Shown here one piece after another: positions 8,020-16,542 of a stretch of DNA of 64,000 nt. The DNA comes from Nitrososphaerota archaeon (GTDB lineage: Archaea; Thermoproteota; Nitrososphaeria; Nitrososphaerales; Gagatemarchaeaceae). The stretch's first letter is position 1; the number at the start of each line of letters is the position of its first letter. The notes below the pieces were generated by a model that was not told the DNA's origin, made no database searches, and was given only the letters and a program-made list of their open reading frames with translations. The DNA lies in assembly GCA_029785085.1 (NCBI GenBank), contig JAFMAI010000001.1, positions 1 through 64,000 of the forward strand, written 5' to 3'. A program made the translations under genes and the position numbers.

Positions 8020-9807
8020 CTAAAACCCGTACATCGGGTCCGCCGGCGACTTTATCGCAATGACTTCGTCCAGCACATGCTTCTCGTCCTCAGTCAGGGA
8101 ACCGAGGAGCTTCGTGCGGAGGATCTTCGCCTCATGGCTGCGCGGCATGGCATAGAGGATGTCGTTCTCCTTCACCTGCCTCCCGAGGGTCGGGCCCTGG
8201 ACCGAGATGGCCACCTCCTCCCCCTCCTTCGCCTCGCCGACCGCTTTGCCGTTGTCCTGCACCTGCTCGACGGTCCCTACCTCGGTCCCTGCCGAAGACA
8301 TCAACCTAACCTTGGGGCGGAGCCGCCCGGCGACCACTTCGACCCCGAACACGGCTGGGTCGTTCCGTCTGAAGAACGCTCCCGGGAGGACCTTGAGCTT
8401 GCATGGCCGCGTCAGGCTCGAAAGAGCGGCCCTCTCGTCCGCATCCTTCTTCGCAGTCGCCCAGCTGGCATAGTTGTCGATGACCTCATAGATGATCGAG
8501 GAGATGAAGACCGGGCTCGAACCTGCGTGCTCCTTGGCCTCGGGGAGGACCTTCGAATCGAAGCCGAGTATCGCCCCGAGGTAGGGGTCGTGCTCTCCGA
8601 CCACCTGGGCGGCGACGATGTCGTTCTTCGAGATGTCCCCTATGTCTGCCTCCCTCACCGGGACACCCCTCTCCTCCAGCATCCTCAGGAGAGCTTCCAG
8701 GCCGCCTATGCTCCCCGCCTTCACTATCACCCCCATGTTGTCTGTCTTGACCACGATGTTGGAGAGCTCCTTCTCCATCTCCGACTTGAGGTCCTGGAAC
8801 TGCCTCTCGGTGGTGAAGGACGCCACCAAGGTGCCTGCCACCACCCCTCCGAGGTCTGGGGAGACCAGTTTTACTCCCGCCGCGGCGTAGGCGGCGGTCA
8901 CGGCGGTGAACTTGTCCCTGGGGTCTCGCATTTCGTCCAGCGGCTTGGGCATGAAAAGCGCCTTCACCTTGGACTTGAACGCGCCGTCCCTGCGGACCAG
9001 CGATATCGAGTCCCCCACGCTCAGGGTCCCCTCGGTCAGGATCACGTTGGCCGTCTGGCCGATGCCCACCTCCTCCTGAAGCTCCAAGATTATCCCGCGA
9101 GCCGAAGGAGCGTCTCCTACCCTCAGCTTCCCCTTCAGGAACTGCTGCGCGAGGCCGATCAGCATGGCCAGCATCTCCGGCATCCCCACTGGCGCCCTCG
9201 CCGAGACAGGGACTATGGACACCTGCTGGCGGAAGTCCTTGACTCTATAGTAGGCATCAGACTGGAAGCCGAGGCGGTTGAGCCCCCCGACCACGTTATA
9301 CAGGCGTTCCTCTAACTCGTCCCCCCAGGTCGGGGCCTGGTCCTTCATCACCTGCAGGAGAGGACCCTTGCTCCCCTTCTTCCAGCCGCTGATCATGTCT
9401 ATCTTGTTCAGCGCGACCAAAAAGGGGACGTGCCTCTGCTTCAGGATGTCAATGCTCTCTAGGGTCTGGTTCTCCAGCCCCTTCAGAACATCGACGACGA
9501 GTATCGCGATGTCTGCCGCCGACCCTCCTCTGAGCCTGAGGTTGGAGAAGACTGCGTGACCAGGTGTGTCTATCATGAGAAGCCCTGGTATCTGGAGCTC
9601 GCCCCCCGCCCTGTCCAGAAGAGGCCCGCATATCGTCCTCAGCGTCTCCATAGGGAAGAAGCTCGCCCCTATCTCCTGCGTTATCCCGCCCACCTCGCGG
9701 GCCTGGACCCCGGTCCCTCTCAGGCAGTCAGCGATTGAAGTCTTGCCAGAGTCTACGTGCCCCAGGATGACGACTACAGGCTGCCGTATGCGGCTTTGCT
9801 CTGACAT
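8020..9807 (-). CDS. infB: Translation initiation factor aIF5B (IF-2)
   Basis: A 595-residue GTPase that promotes subunit joining and initiator tRNA positioning. The G domain has GHVDSGKTS, the G2 region GGITQEIGA, DTPGHAVF and NKIDMI. Domains II-IV follow, with the C-terminal LTEDEKHVLDEVIAI helix typical of aIF5B. No intein is present, although this gene is a common intein host. It lies 26 nt downstream of ndk. Confidence 0.97.
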   Translation of the reverse strand: MSEQSRIRQPVVVILGHVDSGKTSIADCLRGTGVQAREVGGITQEIGASFFPMETLRTICGPLLDRAGGELQIPGLLMIDTPGHAVFSNLRLRGGSAADIAILVVDVLKGLENQTLESIDILKQRHVPFLVALNKIDMISGWKKGSKGPLLQVMKDQAPTWGDELEERLYNVVGGLNRLGFQSDAYYRVKDFRQQVSIVPVSARAPVGMPEMLAMLIGLAQQFLKGKLRVGDAPSARGIILELQEEVGIGQTANVILTEGTLSVGDSISLVRRDGAFKSKVKALFMPKPLDEMRDPRDKFTAVTAAYAAAGVKLVSPDLGGVVAGTLVASFTTERQFQDLKSEMEKELSNIVVKTDNMGVIVKAGSIGGLEALLRMLEERGVPVREADIGDISKNDIVAAQVVGEHDPYLGAILGFDSKVLPEAKEHAGSSPVFISSIIYEVIDNYASWATAKKDADERAALSSLTRPCKLKVLPGAFFRRNDPAVFGVEVVAGRLRPKVRLMSSAGTEVGTVEQVQDNGKAVGEAKEGEEVAISVQGPTLGRQVKENDILYAMPRSHEAKILRTKLLGSLTEDEKHVLDEVIAIKSPADPMYGF

Positions 9808-9833
9808 ATTCCATCCAGTTCCTTAAGGTGGCC

Positions 9834-10253
9834 TCACCCTAGCGTCTTGCCGAAGAAGGCCGCGCTCTCCTTTGTAAAGCTCTCGGTGGAATCTGAGGCG
9901 TGGATGCAGTTGTCAGTCAGCCCTAGGCCGAAGTCCCCCCTTATGGTCCCCGCCGCGGCCTCCCAGCTCTTCGTCGCTCCGACCATCCGTCTGACCGTGG
10001 CGACGGCATCCCTGCCCGACATGACAACCCCCACCACCGGACCCGATGTGATGAACGAGACCAGCTCGCCGAAGAAGGGCTTCGCGTTGTGGACGCTGTA
10101 GAACTCCTCCGCCTGAGGCTTCGACATTGTGAGCATCTGTACCCTCTTGACAGCGAACCCCTTCCTTTCGAACCTCCCGATGATCTCTCCGACCAGGCCC
10201 CGCTTCACGCCGTCAGGCTTCACGACGATCAGCGTGTCTTCGACGGCGCTCAT
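9834..10253 (-). CDS. ndk: Nucleoside diphosphate kinase
   Basis: A 139-residue enzyme that equilibrates nucleoside di- and triphosphates through a phosphohistidine. The active-site motif is DNCIHASDS, and the N-terminus reads TLIVVKPDGVKRGLVGEII. The ORF track starts 24 codons too early, inside L24e. The ATG at 10253 overlaps the L24e stop as ATGA and gives the family N-terminus, so I use it. It belongs to the conserved L24e-Ndk-aIF5B cluster. Confidence 0.97.
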   Translation of the reverse strand: MSAVEDTLIVVKPDGVKRGLVGEIIGRFERKGFAVKRVQMLTMSKPQAEEFYSVHNAKPFFGELVSFITSGPVVGVVMSGRDAVATVRRMVGATKSWEAAAGTIRGDFGLGLTDNCIHASDSTESFTKESAAFFGKTLG

Positions 10254-10432
10254 TTCTTGGCGGGTCTCCTCGCCCACTTCAGTTTGCGCGGGTCCCGACC
10301 CAGCTTCAGGTCGTTGGTTCTGCACTTGGAGGAACAGTAAGACTTGGTGGAACCGTCGTTCTTCACGTAGAGGGTGCCCGAACCGAGTCTGACCTCTTTA
10401 CCACAAAAGACGCATTTCTTTGGGACGTACAT
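10250..10432 (-). CDS. rpl24e: Ribosomal protein L24e
   Basis: A 60-residue large-subunit protein with a four-cysteine zinc site (CVFCGKEV and YCSSKCR). It is coupled to ndk by a 4-nt ATGA overlap. Its usual upstream neighbour S28e is 3.7 kb away here, because the tubulin module intervenes. A separate TATA-like box upstream suggests independent transcription. Confidence 0.97.
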   Translation of the reverse strand: MYVPKKCVFCGKEVRLGSGTLYVKNDGSTKSYCSSKCRTNDLKLGRDPRKLKWARRPAKK

Positions 10433-10477
10433 TTCAGGCTACCGCACCTCGACCTTTCGGTGGCCTTTGAAACTCTG

Positions 10478-10486
10478 GATATAAAG
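10478..10486 (-). promoter_or_regulatory. TATA-like box for L24e-ndk-infB
   Basis: The complement reads CTTTATATCC about 50 nt upstream of the L24e start and downstream of the 310-residue gene. A GC-rich partial palindrome containing AGGCGCCT lies just upstream (about 10488-10512). This would separate translation-gene expression from the tubulin operon. Seen by pattern only. Confidence 0.5.
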
Positions 10487-10535
10487 ACGGCGCCTGCCCC
10501 CCAGGAGGCGCCTGGGAGCTAGGTCAGGCGGGAGG

Positions 10536-11468
10536 TCATGTCGGAACGGTCCCCCCGAGATGTCTCATCCAGTGCTGGGCCTCCACGATGAGCCTCTGGC
10601 CGAAGTCCTTCGGGTGCGGGACGAAACCCTCGAGCGCCTTTGCCAACGTTTCAGGGCCCAGGTTGGCCAAGTCTTCCAGGTTCACGGCCCCGAGGCCGGT
10701 GGCCCCCCTCAGCCTCACCCCTATCTCCAGCTCGTTTGTCTTGATCGCCTCGAGCTCCTTCTCGTCAGCGAAGGCGCTGGACAAGAGCGGGATGTCACCC
10801 GTCAAGATGATCTCCTTGACAGACCGCCCCTTCGCCTTCATCGCGGCGTAAAGGTGACTCGGGGGAGCCACCTCCTCCAGAGAGAGGGCGGCGAACAGGG
10901 TCCTGGCCATGGGCATCTTCCTTATCCCCCTTCGCTCCGAAATCACCCTCTTCAGGTCGACGGAAGCGATGAACGGGAAGACGTAGTCGACGCTCTTCGT
11001 CACCTTCTTCGCCAGGTTCTGCCTGAACCAGAGCCGCATGGCATCCTGGGACTCGAGGCCCTGCGGCGTCCTCGTCGGCGGGAGCACCCAGACCCCCGGC
11101 TGGACTGCCTTGAACCCCATTTCGATGAGCCTGTCCTTGAAGACGGTCGAATCGTTCTTCTTCTTTGTCTTCTCGTAGGACTTGAGCAGAAGGAGGGACC
11201 TCACCTCATATGGATAGGACCTGATGAGCTCCTCGGGGGTCAGCCCTGAGTTCTTGAGCTGCCAGTCGAGGCGCACCATCAGCTTCTTGTACACCGCGTC
11301 GCTGTCTTCGAAAGTCGCCGGGACTGAAAGGTCCTCTCCGGCCACCTCAATCCTGCTTATGACAGCCAGTATCAGGTCTTCGTCCTTGGGCGAACCCGGC
11401 CCGGATAGCCTGCCGAGAGGGACCCTCACCTTCTCGAAGAATCCGGCTATCCGCTTTACCGCTGACAA
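10536..11468 (-). CDS. Uncharacterised protein in the tubulin module
   Basis: A 310-residue protein starting at TTG that I do not recognise. No membrane segment, signal peptide or catalytic motif is visible. It looks like a mixed alpha/beta soluble protein: a helical region at 30-110 (LILAVISRIEVAG, EVRSLLLLKSYEKTKKKN), a segment ending GVWVLPPTRTPQGLE, and a C-terminal part with LRGATGLGAVNLEDLANLG. It is the third gene behind the tubulin and is probably co-transcribed (54-nt gap). A partner or regulator of the tubulin is inference from position only. Confidence 0.7.
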   Translation of the reverse strand: MSAVKRIAGFFEKVRVPLGRLSGPGSPKDEDLILAVISRIEVAGEDLSVPATFEDSDAVYKKLMVRLDWQLKNSGLTPEELIRSYPYEVRSLLLLKSYEKTKKKNDSTVFKDRLIEMGFKAVQPGVWVLPPTRTPQGLESQDAMRLWFRQNLAKKVTKSVDYVFPFIASVDLKRVISERRGIRKMPMARTLFAALSLEEVAPPSHLYAAMKAKGRSVKEIILTGDIPLLSSAFADEKELEAIKTNELEIGVRLRGATGLGAVNLEDLANLGPETLAKALEGFVPHPKDFGQRLIVEAQHWMRHLGGTVPT

Positions 11469-11522
11469 CCCTCCGGCCTCCCTCCGGCGCTGAATACTAG
11501 TAGGAGCATCCCAGTCCTTCGT

Positions 11523-12059
11523 CTAGGAGAGCTTCCGTTTGAGCGCCTTCCTCAGGTCCTCGAAAGCATCCACTAGCTTCTTCTTGGCGAAGTACTCGTC
11601 TGATTCCGCGACCACCACCCTGTCTTCGGAGATTGTCACGTCCCCCAAGCTGAGCGGGGACGGAATGCCGAGCATGGCCGAGAAAGCCTCGACCGACTTC
11701 GGGAATGTCGCACCGGATCTGAACCTGAAGGTGAAGGAACGCCCCCCAGACACAGGTATAGGGTCCAGAGGCACTATTAGTCGGTCGGAGCTGAGCCCGG
11801 TGAACATCTGGCCGTGGACTTCTCGGATGGATGCCAGTACGTCCCCCCGCTCCCTCTTCAAGGCAGCCGCCCTGTCTTGGTGCCCCGGGTCGGACCAGTC
11901 GAGGCCGATCAGGGCGTAGAATGCCTGGTCCTTCTCGTTCCTCTTTGGGTCCTGCGTGATCTCCTGTGACAGCACATCGAGTTCGCTGTCGATGGTCTTG
12001 AGCCTCTTCTGCTCTTCCAGTAACCTACCGGCTGCAACCTCCAGTTCTGTGAGGTTCAT
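11523..12059 (-). CDS. Uncharacterised protein with N-terminal coiled coil, tubulin module
   Basis: A 178-residue protein. Residues 1-35 (LTELEVAAGRLLEEQKRLKT and onward) and 60-85 form amphipathic helices of coiled-coil type. Residues about 95-150 look like beta strands (RSFTFRFRSG, GDVTISEDRVVVAES), and the last 25 residues are a basic helix (LVDAFEDLRKALKRKLS). It starts 7 nt after the tubulin stop, so coexpression is very likely. No known domain is recognised. A filament-binding or scaffold role is speculation. Confidence 0.72.
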   Translation of the reverse strand: MNLTELEVAAGRLLEEQKRLKTIDSELDVLSQEITQDPKRNEKDQAFYALIGLDWSDPGHQDRAAALKRERGDVLASIREVHGQMFTGLSSDRLIVPLDPIPVSGGRSFTFRFRSGATFPKSVEAFSAMLGIPSPLSLGDVTISEDRVVVAESDEYFAKKKLVDAFEDLRKALKRKLS

Positions 12060-12066
12060 CTCTTAC

Positions 12067-13431
12067 CTAACCCAGGTGGCTTGAGACTTCGATGACCGCT
12101 TTCTTGAATTCCTCGTGCGTCAGTTCCCTGTTCTGGTACTCGTCCTTGTAGGAGTCCCAGGCGTCCTCGGCTTCCGTGACAAAGGGCAGGAGCTTCTTCC
12201 CTGTCCCCTTCACATTGAGAAGGACGAGGGCCGACGCGGGCTCGTTGGTCATGGTGGGTATCTTGACGAAGATCACTCTCTTGTCCTGGATGCCGTACTT
12301 TTCGTTCAGTATCTTCTTGAAGAACTCCCTCTCTTCAGCATCCACGCTCCCGGCGCACTTTATCAGGACGCAGGCTGAGTCAGTCTTCCCCTTCTCCATC
12401 TCCCCCTCCTGTTCGAGGTTGAAAAGAAGCCCATCGTTCCCCTCTTCGAACGCCTCCTCGATGGACTTTATCTCCGAACTCCCTTTCGGGACCAGAGGCA
12501 GGAGCCATGGCACCACGAACTTCGGCTTGCTCGCAGCCAGCCAGGTCCTGTAGTTGGACATGTCCCACTCCGTCTCGCGTATGAATGAATCCATGAACTC
12601 GGCTATCACGTGGGCAGCCAGCAGGTTCTTGTTTCTATAGTCGTGCCAGCCGACGCGGATTTGCTTCGGGAGCTCGTCCACGATGGAGGACCGCGCGTCG
12701 AGCTGATTCTTCAGCCTGTCCGCCTGGAACCTGAGCTCTTTGTTGTCCATCAAGATTGGGGCATCAGAGTACTTGATCTGATAGGCCAGGTTGAGAACGA
12801 TGCTGATGTGGGCGGGCCCGTAGATGACAGGGTCCCAGCCGAACTCAGGGAGCACCCCGAAGGTCGCGATGGTGGCGTGCCCGAGGGCGCTGTTCCCCTT
12901 GACGTAGGACATGAACTCAGATGAGAACGAACCCCCCGTCCCTCCACCCATGCTGAACGGGACTATGAAACCCCTCACCGGTTCGGGCGAGATCGCCTGT
13001 ATCCTAGACGCGATGTCCTGCTTCCCAACGATCTCGTTCCTGAACCTGCTCCTACCCTCGGCCCAGTTCCTCGCAGCCCCGCCCAGGCCGTAGACAGCGT
13101 GCTTGTCCTTCATGGCGAAGAGCTGCGGATATGACTGCAGGATGAGGTTCGCCGAGCGTGGGTCGAGGTCCACGAGCAGCGCCCTCGGCACGAGGGGCAT
13201 CTCCCCCTTCCGCAGCGAAGCGCCGAACCTGAGGATCGTGCTTCCATACCTCCGGAGGACTTCCAACTGCTGCTTCTCTCCTTTCAGGGTCGGCGCGGTG
13301 GGGTCCGCCCCCACGTCAATCAGCACCCAGCGATAGGCTTCGGCGCCGATACCTACTCCCGCATGGCCCATGCAAGCCATGATGACCGGGTTAGGTGCAA
13401 GCGGAGCTTGGTTCGCTGCCCTGAACGCCAA
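12067..13431 (-). CDS. Tubulin-family GTPase (artubulin-like)
   Basis: A 454-residue member of the tubulin/FtsZ superfamily that is closer to tubulin than to FtsZ. Motifs in order: MGHAGVGIGAEAYR (T1, 21-34); VPRALLVDLDPRSANL (T3, 81-96) and VYGLGGAARNWAEG (113-126), both aligning with tubulin; MGGGTGGSFSS (T4, 161-171); and YSDAPILMDNKELRF (221-235), matching the tubulin HSDxxxxxDNEAI nucleotide-binding helix. The T7 region WDMSNYRTWLAASKPKFVVP has Asp290, but Asn293 stands where alpha-tubulin has its catalytic Glu. No acidic tail is seen. The TTG start lies 27 nt from a shared TATA tract. A cytoskeletal role is inference. Confidence 0.9.
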   Translation of the reverse strand: MAFRAANQAPLAPNPVIMACMGHAGVGIGAEAYRWVLIDVGADPTAPTLKGEKQQLEVLRRYGSTILRFGASLRKGEMPLVPRALLVDLDPRSANLILQSYPQLFAMKDKHAVYGLGGAARNWAEGRSRFRNEIVGKQDIASRIQAISPEPVRGFIVPFSMGGGTGGSFSSEFMSYVKGNSALGHATIATFGVLPEFGWDPVIYGPAHISIVLNLAYQIKYSDAPILMDNKELRFQADRLKNQLDARSSIVDELPKQIRVGWHDYRNKNLLAAHVIAEFMDSFIRETEWDMSNYRTWLAASKPKFVVPWLLPLVPKGSSEIKSIEEAFEEGNDGLLFNLEQEGEMEKGKTDSACVLIKCAGSVDAEEREFFKKILNEKYGIQDKRVIFVKIPTMTNEPASALVLLNVKGTGKKLLPFVTEAEDAWDSYKDEYQNRELTHEEFKKAVIEVSSHLG

Positions 13432-13452
13432 CGGTTTACCTCCCCTCCCATC

Positions 13453-13462
13453 TTTTTTATAC
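13453..13462. promoter_or_regulatory. Bidirectional TATA-like tract between tubulin and VWA genes
   Basis: The tract TTTTTTATAC (complement GTATAAAAAA) is the only A/T-rich element in the 55-nt gap. Its centre lies about 27 nt from the tubulin TTG and about 29 nt from the VWA TTG, the spacing expected for leaderless archaeal transcripts in both directions. One element serving both genes would tie their expression together. Confidence 0.6.
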
Positions 13463-13486
13463 GTTTGTCAGTTTCTGGGTGCAGGT

Positions 13487-14062
13487 TTGAGCTACGACGA
13501 ATCCAAGGCTAAGGACGTCCTCTTTGTGATAGACGGCTCAAGGAGCATGGGAGGGAAGTTGCACTCTTCCGGCATGAGCAAGATGAAGATCGTCAAGACC
13601 GGACTGTTCAACTTCGTGGCTGAGTACTGGCCGGTCTCCTACTTTCCGTGGCCGATCAGGATGGGGGTGACGTTCTATAGGTTGCTGGGGACCCCAGGTT
13701 CCACTCAGATCGAAGTGGTAGTCCCCCTGAACCCTGCTCCGGCCTCGCTGGAGCTCTACCGGCTGGAGGACCTGCAGTGCAAGGGCGGGAGCCCCCTGGT
13801 CGACGCGGTCAAGTACGGCATCGAGAACATCTCCGACTCCATCAGGAAGGAGAAGGTCATCAAGCTGATCAGCGACGGAGGGAACGACAGGGAGCCCATC
13901 AAGACCATATCCGAAGAGTTGAAGATATCCCCGGTCGAGGTGGACGTGATAGAGCTCTCCAACGAGGCATCGAAAGAGCTCAGGGACATCGCCACCCTCA
14001 CCCACGGGACGTACACCAGGCCACACAACCTGGCTGATTTCGAGAAGGCTATCCGAAGTTAG
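13487..14062 (+). CDS. VWA-domain protein divergent from the tubulin gene
   Basis: A 191-residue single VWA domain. The MIDAS motif is complete: VLFVIDGSRSMG (DxSxS), CKGGSPLVDAV (third loop, Ser for Thr) and LISDGGND (Asp). There is no signal peptide or membrane helix, so it should be cytoplasmic. The ORF track begins 39 codons earlier, inside the tubulin gene on the other strand. The TTG at 13487, preceded by GGGTGCAGG and correctly spaced from the TATA tract, is a better start. VWA proteins often assemble metal-dependent protein complexes, so a tubulin partner is a reasonable inference. Confidence 0.85.
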   Translation: MSYDESKAKDVLFVIDGSRSMGGKLHSSGMSKMKIVKTGLFNFVAEYWPVSYFPWPIRMGVTFYRLLGTPGSTQIEVVVPLNPAPASLELYRLEDLQCKGGSPLVDAVKYGIENISDSIRKEKVIKLISDGGNDREPIKTISEELKISPVEVDVIELSNEASKELRDIATLTHGTYTRPHNLADFEKAIRS

Positions 14063-14153
14063 AGCTGAGTGGAACAGGGCCGGAAACCTGCGCCGACCAT
14101 ACAGCAGAGCCTTCTGAAGGCAGGCATGTATCAGACGGTGACTGGCGAAGGCT

Positions 14154-14372
14154 TTACTTGAGCTTCCTCGCTTCGCGCTCCGTCTCTCTGAGCACGAGCA
14201 CGTCGGCCAGCCGTATCGGCCCCTTCACGTTCCTGGTGAGTATGCGGCCCTTCTCCTTTCCCTCGAGAATCTTCACCCTCACCTGGGTTATCTCGCCTGC
14301 GACCCCTGTCCGCCCGACTATCTGGACTACCTCGGCCGGAGTGAGTGTCTCTACTTCTTTCTTGCTGCTCAT
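14154..14372 (-). CDS. rps28e: Ribosomal protein S28e
   Basis: A 72-residue small-subunit protein with the S28e signatures [20 protein letters not shown] and the conserved C-terminus [12 protein letters not shown]. Its start overlaps the L7Ae stop as ATGA. In most archaea L24e follows directly; here the VWA and tubulin genes lie between. Confidence 0.97.
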   Translation of the reverse strand: MSSKKEVETLTPAEVVQIVGRTGVAGEITQVRVKILEGKEKGRILTRNVKGPIRLADVLVLRETEREARKLK

Positions 14373-14755
14373 GCGGCCTTCTTCAGCCTCGAAAGCTCTT
14401 GAGTGACCTGCTCCAAGATTTGGGAGCCTTCACCAGCCTCGAGGACCGCCGCTGCCGCCGTCGACACGTCGATGCCGATAGCCGGACCTATCTGGTCCTT
14501 GGAGGGCACGAAGACATAGGGTATCTTCCTCTCGTCGCAGAGGATTGGCAGGTGGGCGACCACCTCAGGCGGCGTCACGTCCTCGGCTATCACCACCAGC
14601 TTGGCCAGCCCCCTCTCGATGGCCTTCGTCGACTCGTTGGTGCCCTTGCGGACCTTTCCGGTCCTGGACGCCTGCCTCAGCACCTCGTAAGCTGCTTCGG
14701 AGACTTCCTTCGGGGTCTCGAACTTGATGTAGTAGGGCTTCTTGTCGGGGGTCAT
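14369..14755 (-). CDS. rpl7ae: Ribosomal protein L7Ae
   Basis: A 128-residue kink-turn-binding protein with [24 protein letters not shown]-type core ([20 protein letters not shown]) and [11 protein letters not shown]. In archaea L7Ae is part of the large subunit and also of C/D and H/ACA guide RNPs and RNase P. It is translationally coupled to S28e. It heads the short L7Ae-S28e operon left after insertion of the tubulin module downstream. Confidence 0.97.
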   Translation of the reverse strand: MTPDKKPYYIKFETPKEVSEAAYEVLRQASRTGKVRKGTNESTKAIERGLAKLVVIAEDVTPPEVVAHLPILCDERKIPYVFVPSKDQIGPAIGIDVSTAAAAVLEAGEGSQILEQVTQELSRLKKAA

Positions 14756-14826
14756 CTTACAATCTCCCAGGCGGGCCAGTTTCGGCCAGCATATAAACGG
14801 TTGGCCACCGAACTCGTTTCAACGGC

Positions 14827-16542
14827 TCATCCTGCGAGGATGAACCGCCCTGTGGCGTCTAGCCTGCAGAACCCAAACCTGGGGAATTGGACGATGTCGC
14901 CGAGAGGGAGGCCGGAGGCCGACTCTTCGACGTATCCTGCCACCTCCTTGAGACTGTCCTTGTTGTAGACGTCACCCTCCAAAAAGAGCTCTCCGGGTAT
15001 GGTGACCACCGCCTCCGAGTGCGCCCGGGTGACCCACTGGACCTTCTTCGAGTCTGGGATTAGCTCGTCCCCGGCGTACTCAGCTCGGGGGGAAGGCCAC
15101 TCCGCGGTCAGCCTGACGTTGTAGAGGTCCATGAGGCGGAACACGGTCCCCTTCTTCATCGCGCCAAGGTCCGCCGACGGGACGAAGAAATCACCCTCGG
15201 TGCTGATCGTCCTGCTGCCCATGACCTTCTGCGGGTGGAAGGCGAGTGTCACCTCCTTGCTTGGCGCGCCCTCCACTTCCAGCTTTGCGGGCCCAGGGAC
15301 GAAGAACATCCGCTTCGAGATAGGGTCGAGGAGCTTCCTGTTCACCGACAGGAGTATGCTCCAGTCGTACTCGTGCTCGGTCTTCGTGTAACCCACCTGT
15401 AGTGTGAACTCCCTGATCGCCTGTGGCATGATGCCGCGCCTTCTGAGGCCGTCTACCGTAGGCATCCTCGGGTCGTCCCATCCTGACACCACGCTCTTCT
15501 CCACGAGCGGGCGGAGGAGCCTCTTCGATACCGGCGTCCCCTTGAAGTTGAACCTCGAGAATTGGATGACCTCTATGCGCCTGAACCTCAGCGCGTCGCG
15601 TATCTGCGCCTGGAGTTCGTTGCGGAACTCGGAGCTCCTGAGGACGTGGGTTATGCCGCACATCTCGTCCTCGACGGCGTTGGCTAGGTCGTATGTCGGC
15701 CACAGAGAGTACCTATTCCCGGTAAGTGGGTGTGGATATGAGATGGTCCTGAAGAGGTTGGTGTCCCTGAGTGAGTAATTGGGGCTCTTCATGTCCCCCT
15801 TGAACCTGATGACGTAGGCACCGTCCTTGTGCTTCTTCGCCAGGAGCTCGTCCCAGACCCGAAGGTTCGCCTCGACCGAGCTCCCCCTGTGCTCGCAGGG
15901 GGTCCCTTCGAACCGCAGCGCCTTCACCCTCGCCTCGTCGCAGGAGCAGGCATAGGCGTCCCCCTGCTCGAGGAGCTTCCTCCCCGCTTCGTAGATGGCC
16001 TCCATGTCGTCCGACACGTTCTTCTCGTGGTCGTACTTGATCGAGAGCCATCCTATCCCACGGCGGAAGCTGTCGTAGTACTGGGGGAGGACCTTCTTCG
16101 GGTTGGTGTCTTCGAATCGGAGCCAGAGTTCTCCATCGTACTGTTCTTTGTAGAGGTAGTTGATGGTGAATGCCATGGCGTGCCCCACCGTCATGTAGCC
16201 AGACGGTTCCGGAGGGAGCCGGAAGGCGGTCTGCCCCTTCACGGCGTTGGGGAGCGCGGGGAGCCCGACTCTACCCTGTCTCTCCACGGGCGCTGCCGCA
16301 TCTGGGTACCTCTCGGCGATTAGCTGCTCCTGCTCCGCTATGCCGAGGGCGTTTACTCTCTTGGCCACTGCCGCTGCCTCCTTCGATACCAGACCCGCCT
16401 TGGTCCTCAGGTCTGGAAACTCGGCCAGGACCCGCCCCACGATGGCCCCCACCTCGGCCTTCCCGCCGTGCCTAGCAGCGTTCACAAGGGCAGCCTCCTC
16501 GACGGCTGCGAGCGCCTCTTCCCCCAGCGATTCTGCTACCAT
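14827..16542 (-). CDS. gltX: Glutamyl-tRNA synthetase (archaeal, GluRS/GlnRS type)
   Basis: A 571-residue class I synthetase that charges tRNA-Glu, and in archaea usually also tRNA-Gln for later amidation. The HIGH-equivalent is PPEPSGYMTVGHA, and the KMSKS-equivalent is GTPVSKRLLRP. The N-terminal 90 residues form the helical archaeal extension, and the C-terminal half is the beta-barrel anticodon domain of the archaeal/eukaryotic class. It overlaps the end of idsA by 7 nt. Confidence 0.96.
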   Translation of the reverse strand: MVAESLGEEALAAVEEAALVNAARHGGKAEVGAIVGRVLAEFPDLRTKAGLVSKEAAAVAKRVNALGIAEQEQLIAERYPDAAAPVERQGRVGLPALPNAVKGQTAFRLPPEPSGYMTVGHAMAFTINYLYKEQYDGELWLRFEDTNPKKVLPQYYDSFRRGIGWLSIKYDHEKNVSDDMEAIYEAGRKLLEQGDAYACSCDEARVKALRFEGTPCEHRGSSVEANLRVWDELLAKKHKDGAYVIRFKGDMKSPNYSLRDTNLFRTISYPHPLTGNRYSLWPTYDLANAVEDEMCGITHVLRSSEFRNELQAQIRDALRFRRIEVIQFSRFNFKGTPVSKRLLRPLVEKSVVSGWDDPRMPTVDGLRRRGIMPQAIREFTLQVGYTKTEHEYDWSILLSVNRKLLDPISKRMFFVPGPAKLEVEGAPSKEVTLAFHPQKVMGSRTISTEGDFFVPSADLGAMKKGTVFRLMDLYNVRLTAEWPSPRAEYAGDELIPDSKKVQWVTRAHSEAVVTIPGELFLEGDVYNKDSLKEVAGYVEESASGLPLGDIVQFPRFGFCRLDATGRFILAG

